A DNA stretch of 64,000 nt from Kiritimatiellaeota bacterium B1221 (GTDB lineage Bacteria; Verrucomicrobiota; Kiritimatiellia; SS1-B-03-39; UBA6053): contig JARHXX010000001.1 in NCBI GenBank assembly GCA_029269125.1, positions 62,001 to 126,000 of the forward strand, given 5' to 3'. This document shows, one piece after another, positions 18,727-30,956 of the stretch. The translations under genes were made by a program, and so were the position numbers. Every line of letters starts with the position of its first letter. Position 1 is the stretch's first letter. The notes beneath the pieces are model-generated. The model had not been told where the DNA came from and searched no databases. It saw nothing but the letters and a program-made list of their open reading frames with translations.

Positions 18727-20337
18727 TTGCTAAAGGACAACCATTCTGATCTGACCCGGCAATTCGAGGAATTGTCCGCCGAAGCTTTGCCTTTGCTGAA
18801 AGATCCGCAAACGCCATCGGACCTGCAGCGACAGCTGAATGAACTGAATACCCCTTGCGATCCACAACTTGACAACCTGTTGACCGATGTGTTTCAACAG
18901 AAAACCAAAGGAAAAGCGGAATACCTGCGCATGCAGATCGATGGTCTCCGCCGGGTGACCCGAAGCCAGGAAACCGAGCAGATCTTTCGCGCATACGGTG
19001 TTCTCGAATTGGTGACCCCCGTCCGGATAAAAGGTAAAATCAAACATGTGCTGTTTTCCGGACCTTTAAAAGTCAGCCCTTGGACCGCACAGGAAAAAGA
19101 AACCCTGGCCTCCATTTGCGATATTCAAGTCCGGGAACTCCCCGGCGCTCTGGAGAAAGTGCCCCTTTATTCAACGGCTCAAATAAAAATGCTGATTCAG
19201 AAGCAGAATCAAACCGCCGCGTTATTGACACAGCTCATCCAGACCCCCGAAACCAGCCCCGGCGAAAACACCCCGCTTCCCTCCTCCCTGGGACTCGATC
19301 TGCTACAACCCGGCTTTGCCGAACACCTGGATTTGCTTTTTAACACCGTGCAACAGGAACTTCGGAAGCCTGCCCCCCTCCCCGCATCCTCCATCCAGCG
19401 CATGCAGACCGCCATGCAGCGGGGCAGACATCTGGCCGGACAAATTAAGACCCTGGGTCAGCAAACCCTCCACCGCACGGCCGAAGTATCGGTACATGAC
19501 ATTCTTGAGAAGTGGCAAAAGGAGTTTGGCCTGCAGCATCCCTCCCTCCGCATCAACCTGCGCCTGGATGCGGAAACAGATCAGGTCACGGCCAACGCCT
19601 GTCAATTGCAACACATGCTGTTCACCTTGATGGCCTCGATTGCAGACGGACTCCCCGAAGGCAGAGCCATCATGGGGGTCAGCACCCGCAATCTTCTCAA
19701 AGACCAGACCGACCTCTTACACCTGGAGATTCGCGATGGCGGCGGTCTCGCCACCTTTGCCGGCGTGGGCGGTCAAACCGATCAAAACGTGCTCCTGGAA
19801 CAAAACCAGGCCGCCGAGGAATTTTCCGATTGGTTCACCCTCGCCTCACGAATGGATGCGGAACTGCATGTATTACGCGATGAGGGGGTGGTTACCCGCG
19901 CGGAATTGCTACTGCCCTTAAAAGCCAAAAAAACGGAACACGAAAACGAACTCCCCACCCATCACCTTTGGATTGTGGAAGACGATGACCGGGAATTTGA
20001 AAGCCTCCAGCACATGCTCCAACAAGGCGAAATTCATTGCACCCGCTTCCATTCGGCCAAAGAACTTCGGGAAAACTTTTCCCTGGCCAGGGTGTCTCCG
20101 GATTTGGTTTTGCTTAAATACTATCTTCCCGATCAACGGGGCGCCGAAGTGCGCACATGGCTTTACGAACAGGATCCCGCCTTACCTGTCATTCTTATTT
20201 CAGGTTTGCAGGCCACACACCCCGGCATCGCCACCGCCAACTCCCTGCCCTCCACCCTCTACCTGCAGAAGCCCTACGATTCACAGACCCTGCTGGATAT
20301 GGTGAAAATGAACCTCGACGACACCTTACCCGGATAA
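18727..20337 (+). CDS. Degenerate hybrid sensor kinase (pseudokinase plus pseudo-receiver)
   Basis: 536 aa from a TTG with AGGAG seven bases before it. Residues about 55-150 may be a small sensory domain; 195-250 has the DHp helix layout of a kinase; 255-398 looks like an ATPase domain; 413-530 is a receiver. The chemistry residues look lost. At the phosphoacceptor position the helix reads AEHLDLLF, which aligns as Glu199 for His. The N-box reads LMASIADGLP, with Ser for Asn. In the receiver, PDLVLLKYYLP puts Lys464 where Asp should be. The acidic pocket (Glu418-Asp420), Ser492 and Lys515 remain. I infer a protein-binding signal integrator rather than a kinase. It is co-transcribed with the zinc-ribbon protein and thioesterase. 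Confidence 0.7.
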   Translation: MLKDNHSDLTRQFEELSAEALPLLKDPQTPSDLQRQLNELNTPCDPQLDNLLTDVFQQKTKGKAEYLRMQIDGLRRVTRSQETEQIFRAYGVLELVTPVRIKGKIKHVLFSGPLKVSPWTAQEKETLASICDIQVRELPGALEKVPLYSTAQIKMLIQKQNQTAALLTQLIQTPETSPGENTPLPSSLGLDLLQPGFAEHLDLLFNTVQQELRKPAPLPASSIQRMQTAMQRGRHLAGQIKTLGQQTLHRTAEVSVHDILEKWQKEFGLQHPSLRINLRLDAETDQVTANACQLQHMLFTLMASIADGLPEGRAIMGVSTRNLLKDQTDLLHLEIRDGGGLATFAGVGGQTDQNVLLEQNQAAEEFSDWFTLASRMDAELHVLRDEGVVTRAELLLPLKAKKTEHENELPTHHLWIVEDDDREFESLQHMLQQGEIHCTRFHSAKELRENFSLARVSPDLVLLKYYLPDQRGAEVRTWLYEQDPALPVILISGLQATHPGIATANSLPSTLYLQKPYDSQTLLDMVKMNLDDTLPG

Positions 20338-20341
20338 TCCT

Positions 20342-22791
<2,450 letters not shown>

Positions 22792-22868
22792 GCAGACTCT
22801 GTTCCGGAGCGCGGACTCTTTTGTCCCAGCGAATCCATAACCGGAATTTGCGGATGGAGAATTTGAAG

Positions 22869-22904
22869 AAGGATTGTATTTCAAACGCCTCTGAAAGAAT
22901 CCTT
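22869..22904. terminator. Possible bidirectional terminator hairpin after ligA
   Basis: AAGGATT (22869-22875) pairs with AATCCTT (22898-22904) and, inside, TTTCA (22879-22883) pairs with TGAAA (22892-22896). Only four T follow on the plus strand and the minus side is T-poor, so it is a weak candidate between convergent genes. Confidence 0.4.
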
Positions 22905-22909
22905 TTCCG

Positions 22910-23203
22910 CTAGGACAGGAGTTTCCGGGCTCCCATCTCATTCCCCGCCAAAAATCCGAAATCGGCAACCGCGGGCAAGCCGCAAGCTTGCGCATTTTCC
23001 AGTGCCGCGACCGCTTGAAACGCCGATGTGAGGTAGACCAACAAGCGGCAATGCAACTCTCCGGATTCGTGTCGGTAAACCGCGATCATGCCATCGGGAC
23101 ATCCTTCCTTTTGATAGAGTACTGTCAATTTCTCTTTAAGTGCAGCGAGGGCTTCATTCGCCAGCATGGCGTCGCCTAAATCAACCTGAACCCAGTTCTG
23201 CAT
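22910..23203 (-). CDS. Small protein of unknown function
   Basis: 97 aa, no family recognised. It reads as a compact alpha/beta protein: LANEALAALKEKLTVLYQKE, then MIAVYRHESGELHCRLLVYL, and LTSAFQAVAALENAQACG. No signal peptide or membrane helix. It starts 16 bases after the carbonic anhydrase stop on the same strand, so it probably shares that transcript. The balanced composition and regular secondary-structure pattern argue for a real gene over a chance frame. Confidence 0.55.
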   Translation of the reverse strand: MQNWVQVDLGDAMLANEALAALKEKLTVLYQKEGCPDGMIAVYRHESGELHCRLLVYLTSAFQAVAALENAQACGLPAVADFGFLAGNEMGARKLLS

Positions 23204-23219
23204 GATGCCGCTTCGGCGC

Positions 23220-23987
23220 TTAAGGTGTCACTATTTCGATCGTCCGCCCGTTCAAGGCGCGCACGGGCCGGAAATTCCCCTCATAAATGCTGCGGAAGGT
23301 TTTCAACTGCTCCGCAGACAAGGGTACAGGCTTCCGGAAGATATACCAATGCACCCCCTCGGTGCAGGGTGGCGTCGTAAGAGACCCCCAATAAGAAAAC
23401 AGGGAGGATTCTTTCGGGAACAGCTCCGCGACATTCAGCTCCACCCGGTCATTTTTTACAACCTGCCCCTCTTCTGCGGGCAGCACATCAAAAAACGTTT
23501 TCAAAAAGGAATTTTCCTCCCCCTCCTCCAGCAACACTGCCAGTACGGCATACTCACCCGCTTCATTCTGATGAACCAAATGAATTTCCATATCAAAGCG
23601 TTTGCCCGCCACGGTATGTTCACTGGCACTGTGGAAATGGAATTGGATTAACTTGTAGGTGTCATCCTCAATGAGGAGAGCCCCGTCCGACATATTCTGC
23701 TGAATGGTATGTCCGTTGTTCACCAGATTCAGGGTGCCGGGTTTGTAGTCAAATCCAAGCGTTTCCCTGCGGACATCCCCTTGCGTCAAATCAACCGGAG
23801 ACTGGGATTTCCCTTCACTGGCAAGACAATATTCATCACAAAGCCCACCCCAATGACTGGGCCCTGATGCCCCTTCATAACTCCAGTGCGGGCTTTCAGA
23901 CCCATGGGGAGAATGAGAGGCACAGCCCCCCAGGAAAAAAAGAATCGCGACAGAGACAAGGAACTTTTCAGGCAGCATATTTTTCAT
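23220..23987 (-). CDS. Alpha-type carbonic anhydrase, lipoprotein
   Basis: Interconverts CO2 and bicarbonate in the periplasm or at the outer membrane. 255 aa. The signal peptide ends in FFLGGC (Cys22), a lipobox, so it should be lipid-anchored. The alpha-CA core is complete: zinc ligands His117 and His119 in QFHFHSASEH and His136 in EIHLVHQ, GKSQSPVDL, and SLTTPPCTEGVHWYIF. It begins 19 bases after metH on the same strand. A cluster of metH and an envelope carbonic anhydrase has no obvious metabolic link; read-through may simply be permissive. Confidence 0.94.
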   Translation of the reverse strand: MKNMLPEKFLVSVAILFFLGGCASHSPHGSESPHWSYEGASGPSHWGGLCDEYCLASEGKSQSPVDLTQGDVRRETLGFDYKPGTLNLVNNGHTIQQNMSDGALLIEDDTYKLIQFHFHSASEHTVAGKRFDMEIHLVHQNEAGEYAVLAVLLEEGEENSFLKTFFDVLPAEEGQVVKNDRVELNVAELFPKESSLFSYWGSLTTPPCTEGVHWYIFRKPVPLSAEQLKTFRSIYEGNFRPVRALNGRTIEIVTP

Positions 23988-24006
23988 TGGATAAACGTTT
24001 TTTCGG

Positions 24007-27000
24007 TTAAACCAAATTTGGAGCCAGCCAGCGTTTGGCTTCCCGCAAAGTCATTTCTTTGCGTTCGGCATAACTGCGTAATTGATCTTCACCAATAATG
24101 CCCACATTCAGGTAATCACTTTCAGGATGACTGAAATACCATCCGCTCACCGCCGCTCCCGGATGCATCGCAAAACTTTCAGTGAGGGTCACCCCAATCT
24201 CCTCTTCAGCTTTTGTGAGTTCAAACAAGCTCGCTTTCTCGGTATGATCAGGACAGGCCGGATAACCGGGTGCAGGGCGAATGCCCTGATATTTCTCCCG
24301 AATCAAATCCTCGTTGCTCAAGTTTTCATCCGGAGCGTAACCCCAGAATTCACGGCGCACCACCTGATGTAAATATTCAGCCAGCGCTTCCGCAAACCGG
24401 TCGGCCAGAATTTTCACCATAATCGCATTGTAGTCATCCTGCTTCGCCTCAAATTCTTTAGCAATGTCATCGGCGCCGATGCCGGCGGTAACCACAAAGC
24501 CACCGATGTAATCCTGTAATCCACTTTCCAGAGGCGCCACAAAATCCGCGAGCGAACCGTGCGGCAAATCCTCCCCGCTTCCCGCCTGACGGCGCAAATG
24601 ATGCAAACGGGTCACTTCACTGGACCGGGTTTCATCGGTGTAAATGGCGATGTCATCATCATCCACAGTATTGGCCGGCCAGAAACCGCAAACCGCCGCC
24701 GCTTTGAGACGTCCGCCGGAAACCAATTCTGCCAACATTTTTTGCGCATTCTCATAAAGATCCGCCGCCTGCTCGCCCACCAGGTCGTCTTCCAAAATCT
24801 GCGGAAACGCCCCGTGCAGATCCCAACCGGAAAAGAAAGGCCCCCAGTCAATAAACGGAAGCAAATCCTTCAAGGGCACTTCTTTTAAAACTTTGGTGCC
24901 GAGAAATTGAGGAACCGGAGGCGTATACTTCGTCCAATCCACGGGCACCTTGTTCTCACGCGCCTTTTCCAGATCCACCATAATTCGGGTGCCTTCATTG
25001 CGCCGGTCGCGGTACTGTTGATATTCCGATTTGATTTCCTTCACATAAGCTGGCTTCTGCTCTGCAGACAAAAGTTTAGAGGCCACCCCCACTACCCGGG
25101 ATGCGTCCGGCACATAGATCACCGAATGCTCATATTCCGGTTCGACTTTGACCGCGGTATGAATCTTGGAAGTCGTGGCCCCCCCAATCAACAAGGGAAT
25201 ATCAAAACCTTCCCGTTTCATTTCCGAGGCGACATAGACCATTTCATCCAACGAAGGCGTAATCAATCCGCTCAGTCCGATAATGTCTGCCTGATGCGCT
25301 TTCGCCTCTTCTAAAATGCGGGCGCAGGGAACCATCACCCCGAGATCCACCACCTCGTAGTTGTTGCACTGCAACACCACCCCCACAATATTTTTACCGA
25401 TGTCATGCACATCGCCTTTAACCGTGGCCATGATCACTTTTCCGTGCGCCTGCCGTTTGGCTCCGTCCGCTTCTTCAAAAAACGGTTCCAAATGCGCCAC
25501 CGCCTTTTTCATCACCCGTGCGGATTTCACCACTTGGGGCAAAAACATTTTTCCGGATCCAAACAGGTCACCCACCACATTCATGCCATCCATCAACGGA
25601 CCTTCAATCACTTTTAAGGGGTGACCCAATTCAATGCGGGCCGTTTCGGCATCCTCGACAATATACTCGGTGATTCCCCGCACCAATGCGTGGGAAATGC
25701 GTTCACTCACCGGCAGTTCCCGCCAGGAAAGATCTTCAACCCGCTCCTGTTTTTTACCGGCATAACCTTCCGCAAACTCCAGTAAACGTTCAGTGGCATC
25801 TTCCCGTTTGTTAAATACCAAATCCTCCACCCGCTCTTTCAGTTCGGGTTCAATTTGCTCGTAAATTGCCAGCTGACCGGCATTCACAATGCCCATATCC
25901 ATTCCCGCCTGTACGGCGTAATAAAGGAAAACGGAGTGAATCGCCTCGCGGATCGGGTCGTTTCCCCGGAAACTGAAACTCAGGTTACTGATACCGCCAC
26001 TGATATGGGCCAGCGGAAAACGTTTTTTCAGTTCACGGGTCGCTTCAATGAAATCAACAGCGTAACTGGCATGTTCCGCAATCCCGGTGCCGATGGCAAA
26101 CACATTGGGATCAAAAATAATGTCCTGGGGAGGGAAGCCCAGTTCATCCACCAAAATTTCATAACTGCGACTGAGAATTTTAATCCGCCGTTCCAGGGTG
26201 TCCGCCTGACCGTCGGTATCAAAGGCCATCACCACCACCGCGGCACCATAACGGCGCGCCAGACGCGCTTGCGTCCGGAAAGGATCTTCCCCTTCTTTCA
26301 AACTGATCGAGTTCACCACGCATTTCCCCTGCACACAACGCAAACCCGCTTCGATGACATTCCACTTGGAACTGTCGACCATCACAGGCACTTTGGAGAT
26401 GTCCGGCTCTGCCATCACGAGGTTCAAAAAGGTTTTCATGGCCTCTTCGCCGTCCAACATCCCTTCGTCCATGTTGACATCAATAATCTGGGCGCCGTTC
26501 TCCACCTGTTGACGCGCCACATCCAGCGCCTCTTCATAATTCTCTTCTTTAATCAGGCGGGCAAACTTTTTGGAGCCTGTGACATTGGTCCGCTCGCCCA
26601 CATTCACAAAATTGGTGTCGGGACGAATCACGAATGGTTCCAATCCGCAAAGGCGGGTGTAAGGTTTCACTTCCGGTTCAACCCTCGGCGAATATCCGGA
26701 GACCGCTTGCGAAATGGCGCGAATATGATCCGGCGTGGTGCCGCAGCAACCACCGATAATATTCAACAAGCCATCTTTGGCAAATCCGGCAATGACCGCG
26801 GCCATATCATCCGGTGCTTGATCATATTCCCCAAACTCATTCGGCAGACCCGCATTGGGATGACAGGTGATCCCCACCGGTGAAACCTTGGAAACCTCTT
26901 CCAGGTGCGGACGCAAATCTTTTGCGCCCAGCGCACAATTGAACCCTACCACCACAGGATTCAGATGACTCATGGAATACCAGAAAGCCTCAGGTGTCTG

Positions 27001-27666
27001 ACCGGAAAGCGTGCGCCCACTTTGGTCCGTAATGGTGCCGGAAATCATTAACGGCACCGGTTTCCCCCAGGCTTCCAAAACTTCCAGAACCGCGAAACCG
27101 GCCGCTTTGGCATTGAGAGTATCAAAAATGGTTTCGATCATCAGCAGATCGGCCCCGCCTTCCAACAGGGCCAGGGCCGCTTCGGCGTAATTTTGACGCA
27201 GCTCCTCAAAGGTGACGTTCCGGGCTCCGGGATCTTCAACTTCCGGAGAAATGGACGCGGTCCGGCTGGTCGGCCCCAAAATACCGGCCACAAAGCGGGG
27301 TTTTTCCGGAGTGGAAAATTCATCGGCCACCGACCGGGCCAGCCGGGCCCCTTCCCGGTTTAACTCCGCAGCCAAATTTTCCATCCCATAATCCGCTTGT
27401 GAAACCCGGGTGCTGTTAAAGGTATTGGTTTCCAGAATATCCGCACCCGCCTCCAAAAATGCGCGGTGAATCCCTGAAATGACTTCCGGCGCGGTGAGAG
27501 TCAGTAAATCATTGTTTCCCTTCAGGTCTTGTTTCCAGTCAGCAAAGCGCTCACCCCGGAAGGTGGCCTCATCCAACTTGTGACGCTGAATCATGGTGCC
27601 CATCGCCCCGTCTAAAATCAGGATGCGCTGTGAAAGGAGTTCTGCAAATTCTTTTGGAGTTGTCAT
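24007..27666 (-). CDS. metH: Cobalamin-dependent methionine synthase
   Basis: Transfers methyl from 5-methyltetrahydrofolate to homocysteine through B12. 1219 aa from the ATG at 27666, close to the E. coli length. All four modules are present: homocysteine-binding barrel with zinc ligands Cys244 and Cys307/308 ([13 protein letters not shown]), the pterin-binding barrel ([16 protein letters not shown]), the B12 cap and Rossmann domain with [14 protein letters not shown] (the His that ligates cobalt), and the AdoMet reactivation domain ([17 protein letters not shown]). A more upstream in-frame start is possible but would lie in the control region. It is probably co-transcribed with the GNAT gene ahead of it. 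Confidence 0.98.
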   Translation of the reverse strand: MTTPKEFAELLSQRILILDGAMGTMIQRHKLDEATFRGERFADWKQDLKGNNDLLTLTAPEVISGIHRAFLEAGADILETNTFNSTRVSQADYGMENLAAELNREGARLARSVADEFSTPEKPRFVAGILGPTSRTASISPEVEDPGARNVTFEELRQNYAEAALALLEGGADLLMIETIFDTLNAKAAGFAVLEVLEAWGKPVPLMISGTITDQSGRTLSGQTPEAFWYSMSHLNPVVVGFNCALGAKDLRPHLEEVSKVSPVGITCHPNAGLPNEFGEYDQAPDDMAAVIAGFAKDGLLNIIGGCCGTTPDHIRAISQAVSGYSPRVEPEVKPYTRLCGLEPFVIRPDTNFVNVGERTNVTGSKKFARLIKEENYEEALDVARQQVENGAQIIDVNMDEGMLDGEEAMKTFLNLVMAEPDISKVPVMVDSSKWNVIEAGLRCVQGKCVVNSISLKEGEDPFRTQARLARRYGAAVVVMAFDTDGQADTLERRIKILSRSYEILVDELGFPPQDIIFDPNVFAIGTGIAEHASYAVDFIEATRELKKRFPLAHISGGISNLSFSFRGNDPIREAIHSVFLYYAVQAGMDMGIVNAGQLAIYEQIEPELKERVEDLVFNKREDATERLLEFAEGYAGKKQERVEDLSWRELPVSERISHALVRGITEYIVEDAETARIELGHPLKVIEGPLMDGMNVVGDLFGSGKMFLPQVVKSARVMKKAVAHLEPFFEEADGAKRQAHGKVIMATVKGDVHDIGKNIVGVVLQCNNYEVVDLGVMVPCARILEEAKAHQADIIGLSGLITPSLDEMVYVASEMKREGFDIPLLIGGATTSKIHTAVKVEPEYEHSVIYVPDASRVVGVASKLLSAEQKPAYVKEIKSEYQQYRDRRNEGTRIMVDLEKARENKVPVDWTKYTPPVPQFLGTKVLKEVPLKDLLPFIDWGPFFSGWDLHGAFPQILEDDLVGEQAADLYENAQKMLAELVSGGRLKAAAVCGFWPANTVDDDDIAIYTDETRSSEVTRLHHLRRQAGSGEDLPHGSLADFVAPLESGLQDYIGGFVVTAGIGADDIAKEFEAKQDDYNAIMVKILADRFAEALAEYLHQVVRREFWGYAPDENLSNEDLIREKYQGIRPAPGYPACPDHTEKASLFELTKAEEEIGVTLTESFAMHPGAAVSGWYFSHPESDYLNVGIIGEDQLRSYAERKEMTLREAKRWLAPNLV

Positions 27667-27678
27667 AGTATATGCGTA

Positions 27679-27696
27679 TATCCGGATGAACGGATA
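27679..27696. promoter_or_regulatory. Inverted repeat upstream of metH
   Basis: TATCCG (27679-27684) and CGGATA (27691-27696) form an inverted repeat with a six-base spacer, ending 13 bases before the metH start. It is placed like an operator. I saw no B12 or SAM riboswitch in the 56-base gap. Confidence 0.35.
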
Positions 27697-27722
27697 GATC
27701 AAGACCTAAGCATTGAATATTT

Positions 27723-28244
27723 TCAGTATTCAGGGCCAAAAAGCTGAATCAGACCCCTGGGCCAGCTTTGGGCACTGAAGGGCAAAACTTGAAAGTGCGG
27801 AAAGGATTTCTGTTTCCACACCCCCGCCTCGACATCGAAGAGCTCGAGTTGATTATTTTGCGGCACATACCCAAACCTTCCATAAATTTCACTCTTCCCG
27901 AACAACGTGGCAAAGTCGATCCCCTGCGCCCGACACCAACGGTGGGCCTCTCCCACAAGCCGTCGCATATATCCGTTTCCCCGTGCTTCCGGATGCACAC
28001 ACACCTCGGCCAAACCGGCCACCCGCAATTCCCCCTTTTCGCTTCCCAGCCTTTTGTCATGCACCCCAACATGCGCAAGCAGTTTCCCTTCGCCGTTTCT
28101 CAGAATCCAGCGATGAACCGGAAGCTCATAATTAAAACGTTGATACCGGAACCGGGCGTCTTTAAAACACTGGCAGAGCAATTCCCGAATTTCAACATCG
28201 AGGACCTGGGAAACGGTCGGATCATAAATATAGAGTGGCTTCAT
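27723..28244 (-). CDS. GNAT-family N-acetyltransferase
   Basis: Acetyl-CoA dependent transferase of unknown acceptor, 173 aa from the ATG at 28244 (a TTG six codons earlier is possible). The GNAT core is visible: VAGLAEVCVHPEARGNGYMR covers the beta4 strand and the acetyl-CoA pyrophosphate loop (R/Q-x-x-G-x-G/A as RGNGY), followed by the RRLVGEAHRWCRAQG helix and FATLFGKSEIYGRFGY. The length and the IYGRFGY segment recall the Eis/YvbK-like group. It is followed by metH on the same strand. Confidence 0.85.
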   Translation of the reverse strand: MKPLYIYDPTVSQVLDVEIRELLCQCFKDARFRYQRFNYELPVHRWILRNGEGKLLAHVGVHDKRLGSEKGELRVAGLAEVCVHPEARGNGYMRRLVGEAHRWCRAQGIDFATLFGKSEIYGRFGYVPQNNQLELFDVEAGVWKQKSFPHFQVLPFSAQSWPRGLIQLFGPEY

Positions 28245-28327
28245 CGGAGAATATATTTTCAAAACAATGCTTTGAGGGTTTTAGGAATTTCCATAGAATA
28301 TGGTAATACAACTGCAAGAAACTCATT

Positions 28328-30661
28328 ATGAAAACATATTTATTCACGTTCTTTTCGTTTCTCGTTTGTGGGCTGCCATTAAAAGCCATCACAGTGGACA
28401 GTTGGCCCCGGCACATCCGGATTGAATCCGGAATCATGACGGTCTATCAACCGCAGATCGATCAGTTGGACGGAAATATTCTAACCGGACGAGCCGCCGT
28501 AGCGTACAAAGCCAACCAAAATGCAGACCCCGTCTTTGGCGCCGTGTGGATCAAAGGAACCTTGGAAATTCATCGGTCTGAAAATTTGGTAAAATATATT
28601 GAGCTTGAAATCACCGACACCCGGTTCCCGGATGGCTCCGAACAGGCCGGCACCGAATTTCAGGCCGCCATAAAAGAAGGCATGAAAACCTGGGAATTAG
28701 ATACCACCCTGGATGCGCTCAAAACCTCCTTGGCCGCATCCGAAGTGGCGGAAAGTGCCGAAACAGCATTTGAACATGTCCCTCCCGAAATTGTAACCCG
28801 TACCCAAGCAGCCCTGCTGGTAAACATCGACGGCAAAACCCGGTTAAGTGAGATCGAAGGGACCACGTTAAAAAGCGTGGAAAACACCCCTTACCCTCTG
28901 ATTTTTGATCCTGCAAAAAAAACTTATTTCTTAAATGCGGCCGCCGGAGTTTGGTACAGCGCCTCCTCCGAAGATGGCCCCTGGACCTTTATGGCGACGC
29001 CCCCCGGGGAATTAGTTCAACTGGTTGAAGCGCAAAAACCGGAAGAGAATCAACCCGAGGCGTCTCCCGGAATCACCGCTGACAATGCGCCGGAAATTAT
29101 TGTCGCCCACCAACCCACCGAATTGGTGGTGACTGAAGGTGAAGCCGAATTTCAACCTTTAATTGACAATCTGCTGGTGATTAAAAATTCCGAAACACCC
29201 GTATTTATGGAAGTGGAATCCCAGGCATATTTCCTGAATTTAAGCGGACGTTGGTATCAGTCAAAATCCATAGAGGGAAAATGGACTTATCTGGAATCGG
29301 ACGCACTTCCTGAAGTCTTTCATAAAATCCCGGCCGACAGTACCTTTGCGGATATTCGTGCGTATGTAGCGGGTACAGATGAGGCTCGTGAAGCCGTGAT
29401 GGATGCACAGATTCCCCAGACCGCGGCCATCAAACGAGGAACCGCAGAGATCGACGTGATCTACGATGGGAAGCCCAGGTTTGAAAAAGTGGACGGTACC
29501 GACCTCACCTTTGCCGTGAACTCTTCCGAAACGGTGATTTTTGATAAACAAAGTTACTTCCTCGTAAAAGACGGCGTTTGGTACATCGCCACTGCGCCCG
29601 GGGGGCCCTGGCAGGTTTCAGACAAAGCCCCTCCCGGCATTGCGGGTGTGCAACCTTCCAGCCCCGTTTATAATACCAAGTACGTTTATATTTACGGAAG
29701 CACCCCTGAAGTGGTTTATGTGGGATACACTCCGGGCTATTTATGCAGTTACGTGGTGGGCCCCACCGTCGTCTACGGCACAGGTTACAACTACCAACCC
29801 TGGTACGGACCCCGATATTACTACCCCCGCCACGCAACTTGGGGATTTTCTTTCCGCTATAGTCCGGTCACCGGTTGGGGGGTAGGCATGAGCTGGAGCA
29901 ACGGTATCTTCCGCGTCAGTTGGTATAACGGTGGCGGCTGGCATGGACGTCCCTGGTATGGACCCGGCGTTTGGGGACCTGCCCGCTATCGTCCAAGCTA
30001 CCACAGTTACAACAATGTCCACATAAACAATCATTTGAACATCAACCGGGGAGATATCAATATCGACCGGAGCGGCTTTGGCAACAATCTGTACGACCGG
30101 AAGGATCAGTTGGCGAAAATGAAAGACGATTTTGCCTCCCGCCCCAATCGGCCTGAGACCCTTCCCGCCCATACAGGCGACCGCTTAGACAAGGTTAAAA
30201 ATCGTCCGCAAACCCTGCCCGCAGATAGAGACCCGTTAGGTGAAAACAATTTATTCACTGACAAGGAAGGCAATATCTTCAAACACGAAAACGGAAAATG
30301 GCAGGCCCACGACCAGGGAAAATGGAAAGAGACCGATCTATCCAAACCCGCGAGCCGTCCGGCAATCGACACGGGGAACCGTCCGCAAATCGATAAACGT
30401 CCTCCGGGCGTACCCGACAGTGCTAAACCCCAACTCCCCAGCACCCGGCCCGCCACCCGGCCGGAGATCAACAAACCGAGTTTACCCAACACGCTCCCCT
30501 CTTCGGTTTCCCGGCCCGCCACCCGGCCTTCAACCGGCAGCGGATATAACCAAAGCCACACCATTCAGCGGGAATCATACGCCCGCAGCCGCGCCAGTTC
30601 TGCCGGAGCCGCAAGAAGTCAGCGCGGCGGAGGTAGAGCCAGAGCGGCCCGGGGCAGATAA
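28328..30661 (+). CDS. Large secreted repeat protein with Tyr/Gly-rich centre and Arg/Pro-rich tail
   Basis: 777 aa with a signal peptide (MKTYLFTFFSFLVCGLPLKA). No enzyme domain recognised. Three diverged copies of a module of about 65 residues occur at about 165-230, 271-335 and 372-436, each with a YFL/YFV strand, a (G)VWY or RWY turn and a GPW/GKW end. The middle (about 445-560) is rich in Tyr, Trp and Gly, with repeats such as GYTPGYLCSYVVGPTVVYGT. The last 150 residues hold RPATRP-type repeats, and the end is RSQRGGGRARAARGR. The architecture resembles proteins sometimes labelled carbohydrate-binding family V/XII. Probably surface-attached or extracellular. It is divergent from the GNAT gene. 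Confidence 0.8.
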   Translation: MKTYLFTFFSFLVCGLPLKAITVDSWPRHIRIESGIMTVYQPQIDQLDGNILTGRAAVAYKANQNADPVFGAVWIKGTLEIHRSENLVKYIELEITDTRFPDGSEQAGTEFQAAIKEGMKTWELDTTLDALKTSLAASEVAESAETAFEHVPPEIVTRTQAALLVNIDGKTRLSEIEGTTLKSVENTPYPLIFDPAKKTYFLNAAAGVWYSASSEDGPWTFMATPPGELVQLVEAQKPEENQPEASPGITADNAPEIIVAHQPTELVVTEGEAEFQPLIDNLLVIKNSETPVFMEVESQAYFLNLSGRWYQSKSIEGKWTYLESDALPEVFHKIPADSTFADIRAYVAGTDEAREAVMDAQIPQTAAIKRGTAEIDVIYDGKPRFEKVDGTDLTFAVNSSETVIFDKQSYFLVKDGVWYIATAPGGPWQVSDKAPPGIAGVQPSSPVYNTKYVYIYGSTPEVVYVGYTPGYLCSYVVGPTVVYGTGYNYQPWYGPRYYYPRHATWGFSFRYSPVTGWGVGMSWSNGIFRVSWYNGGGWHGRPWYGPGVWGPARYRPSYHSYNNVHINNHLNINRGDINIDRSGFGNNLYDRKDQLAKMKDDFASRPNRPETLPAHTGDRLDKVKNRPQTLPADRDPLGENNLFTDKEGNIFKHENGKWQAHDQGKWKETDLSKPASRPAIDTGNRPQIDKRPPGVPDSAKPQLPSTRPATRPEINKPSLPNTLPSSVSRPATRPSTGSGYNQSHTIQRESYARSRASSAGAARSQRGGGRARAARGR

Positions 30662-30956
30662 CCGGGACAGAGAAAAAAAACTCGAACTTAGGCTCTTTGT
30701 TCAGCCTGAATACATCTGAATCCGGATGACGTTGTGGACCAAATCCCCACACCAATAACAGCCCGGGCAGGTGGACGGGAGTGGCTTTCCTTCGGACTTT
30801 AGCCCGGCAAAACATTGTAAATCAACATATACCCGGTGAACCAATCTTGAGTGATGACCATTCGGGTCCCGAAATGGTTTCAGCTTCACAAAAGTGGTTT
30901 TACAGGCTACGAGGCCGGACTAACAGAAACCGATTCTTTTCCTGAGGAAGCCTCAT
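30662..30956. promoter_or_regulatory. Gene-free leader of the GH31 gene with two hairpins
   Basis: No convincing coding frame. An imperfect palindrome, ACCATTCGGG/T/CCCGAAATGGT (30857-30878, one bulged A), lies about 80 bases before the GH31 start and could be an operator or a hairpin. A second small hairpin, TGAGG-AAG-CCTCA (30943-30955), ends one base before the ATG and contains the GAGG that would serve as Shine-Dalgarno sequence, so translation could be modulated. Confidence 0.4.

Noticed and set aside
25855-26883. 342-codon open frame opposite metH
   Set aside because: metH is intact and well conserved across the same interval; the antisense frame is His/Arg/Asn-rich and without domains.
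27667-27722. Possible B12 or SAM riboswitch before metH
   Set aside because: The gap is only about 56 bases, too short for either class, and no conserved core is present.
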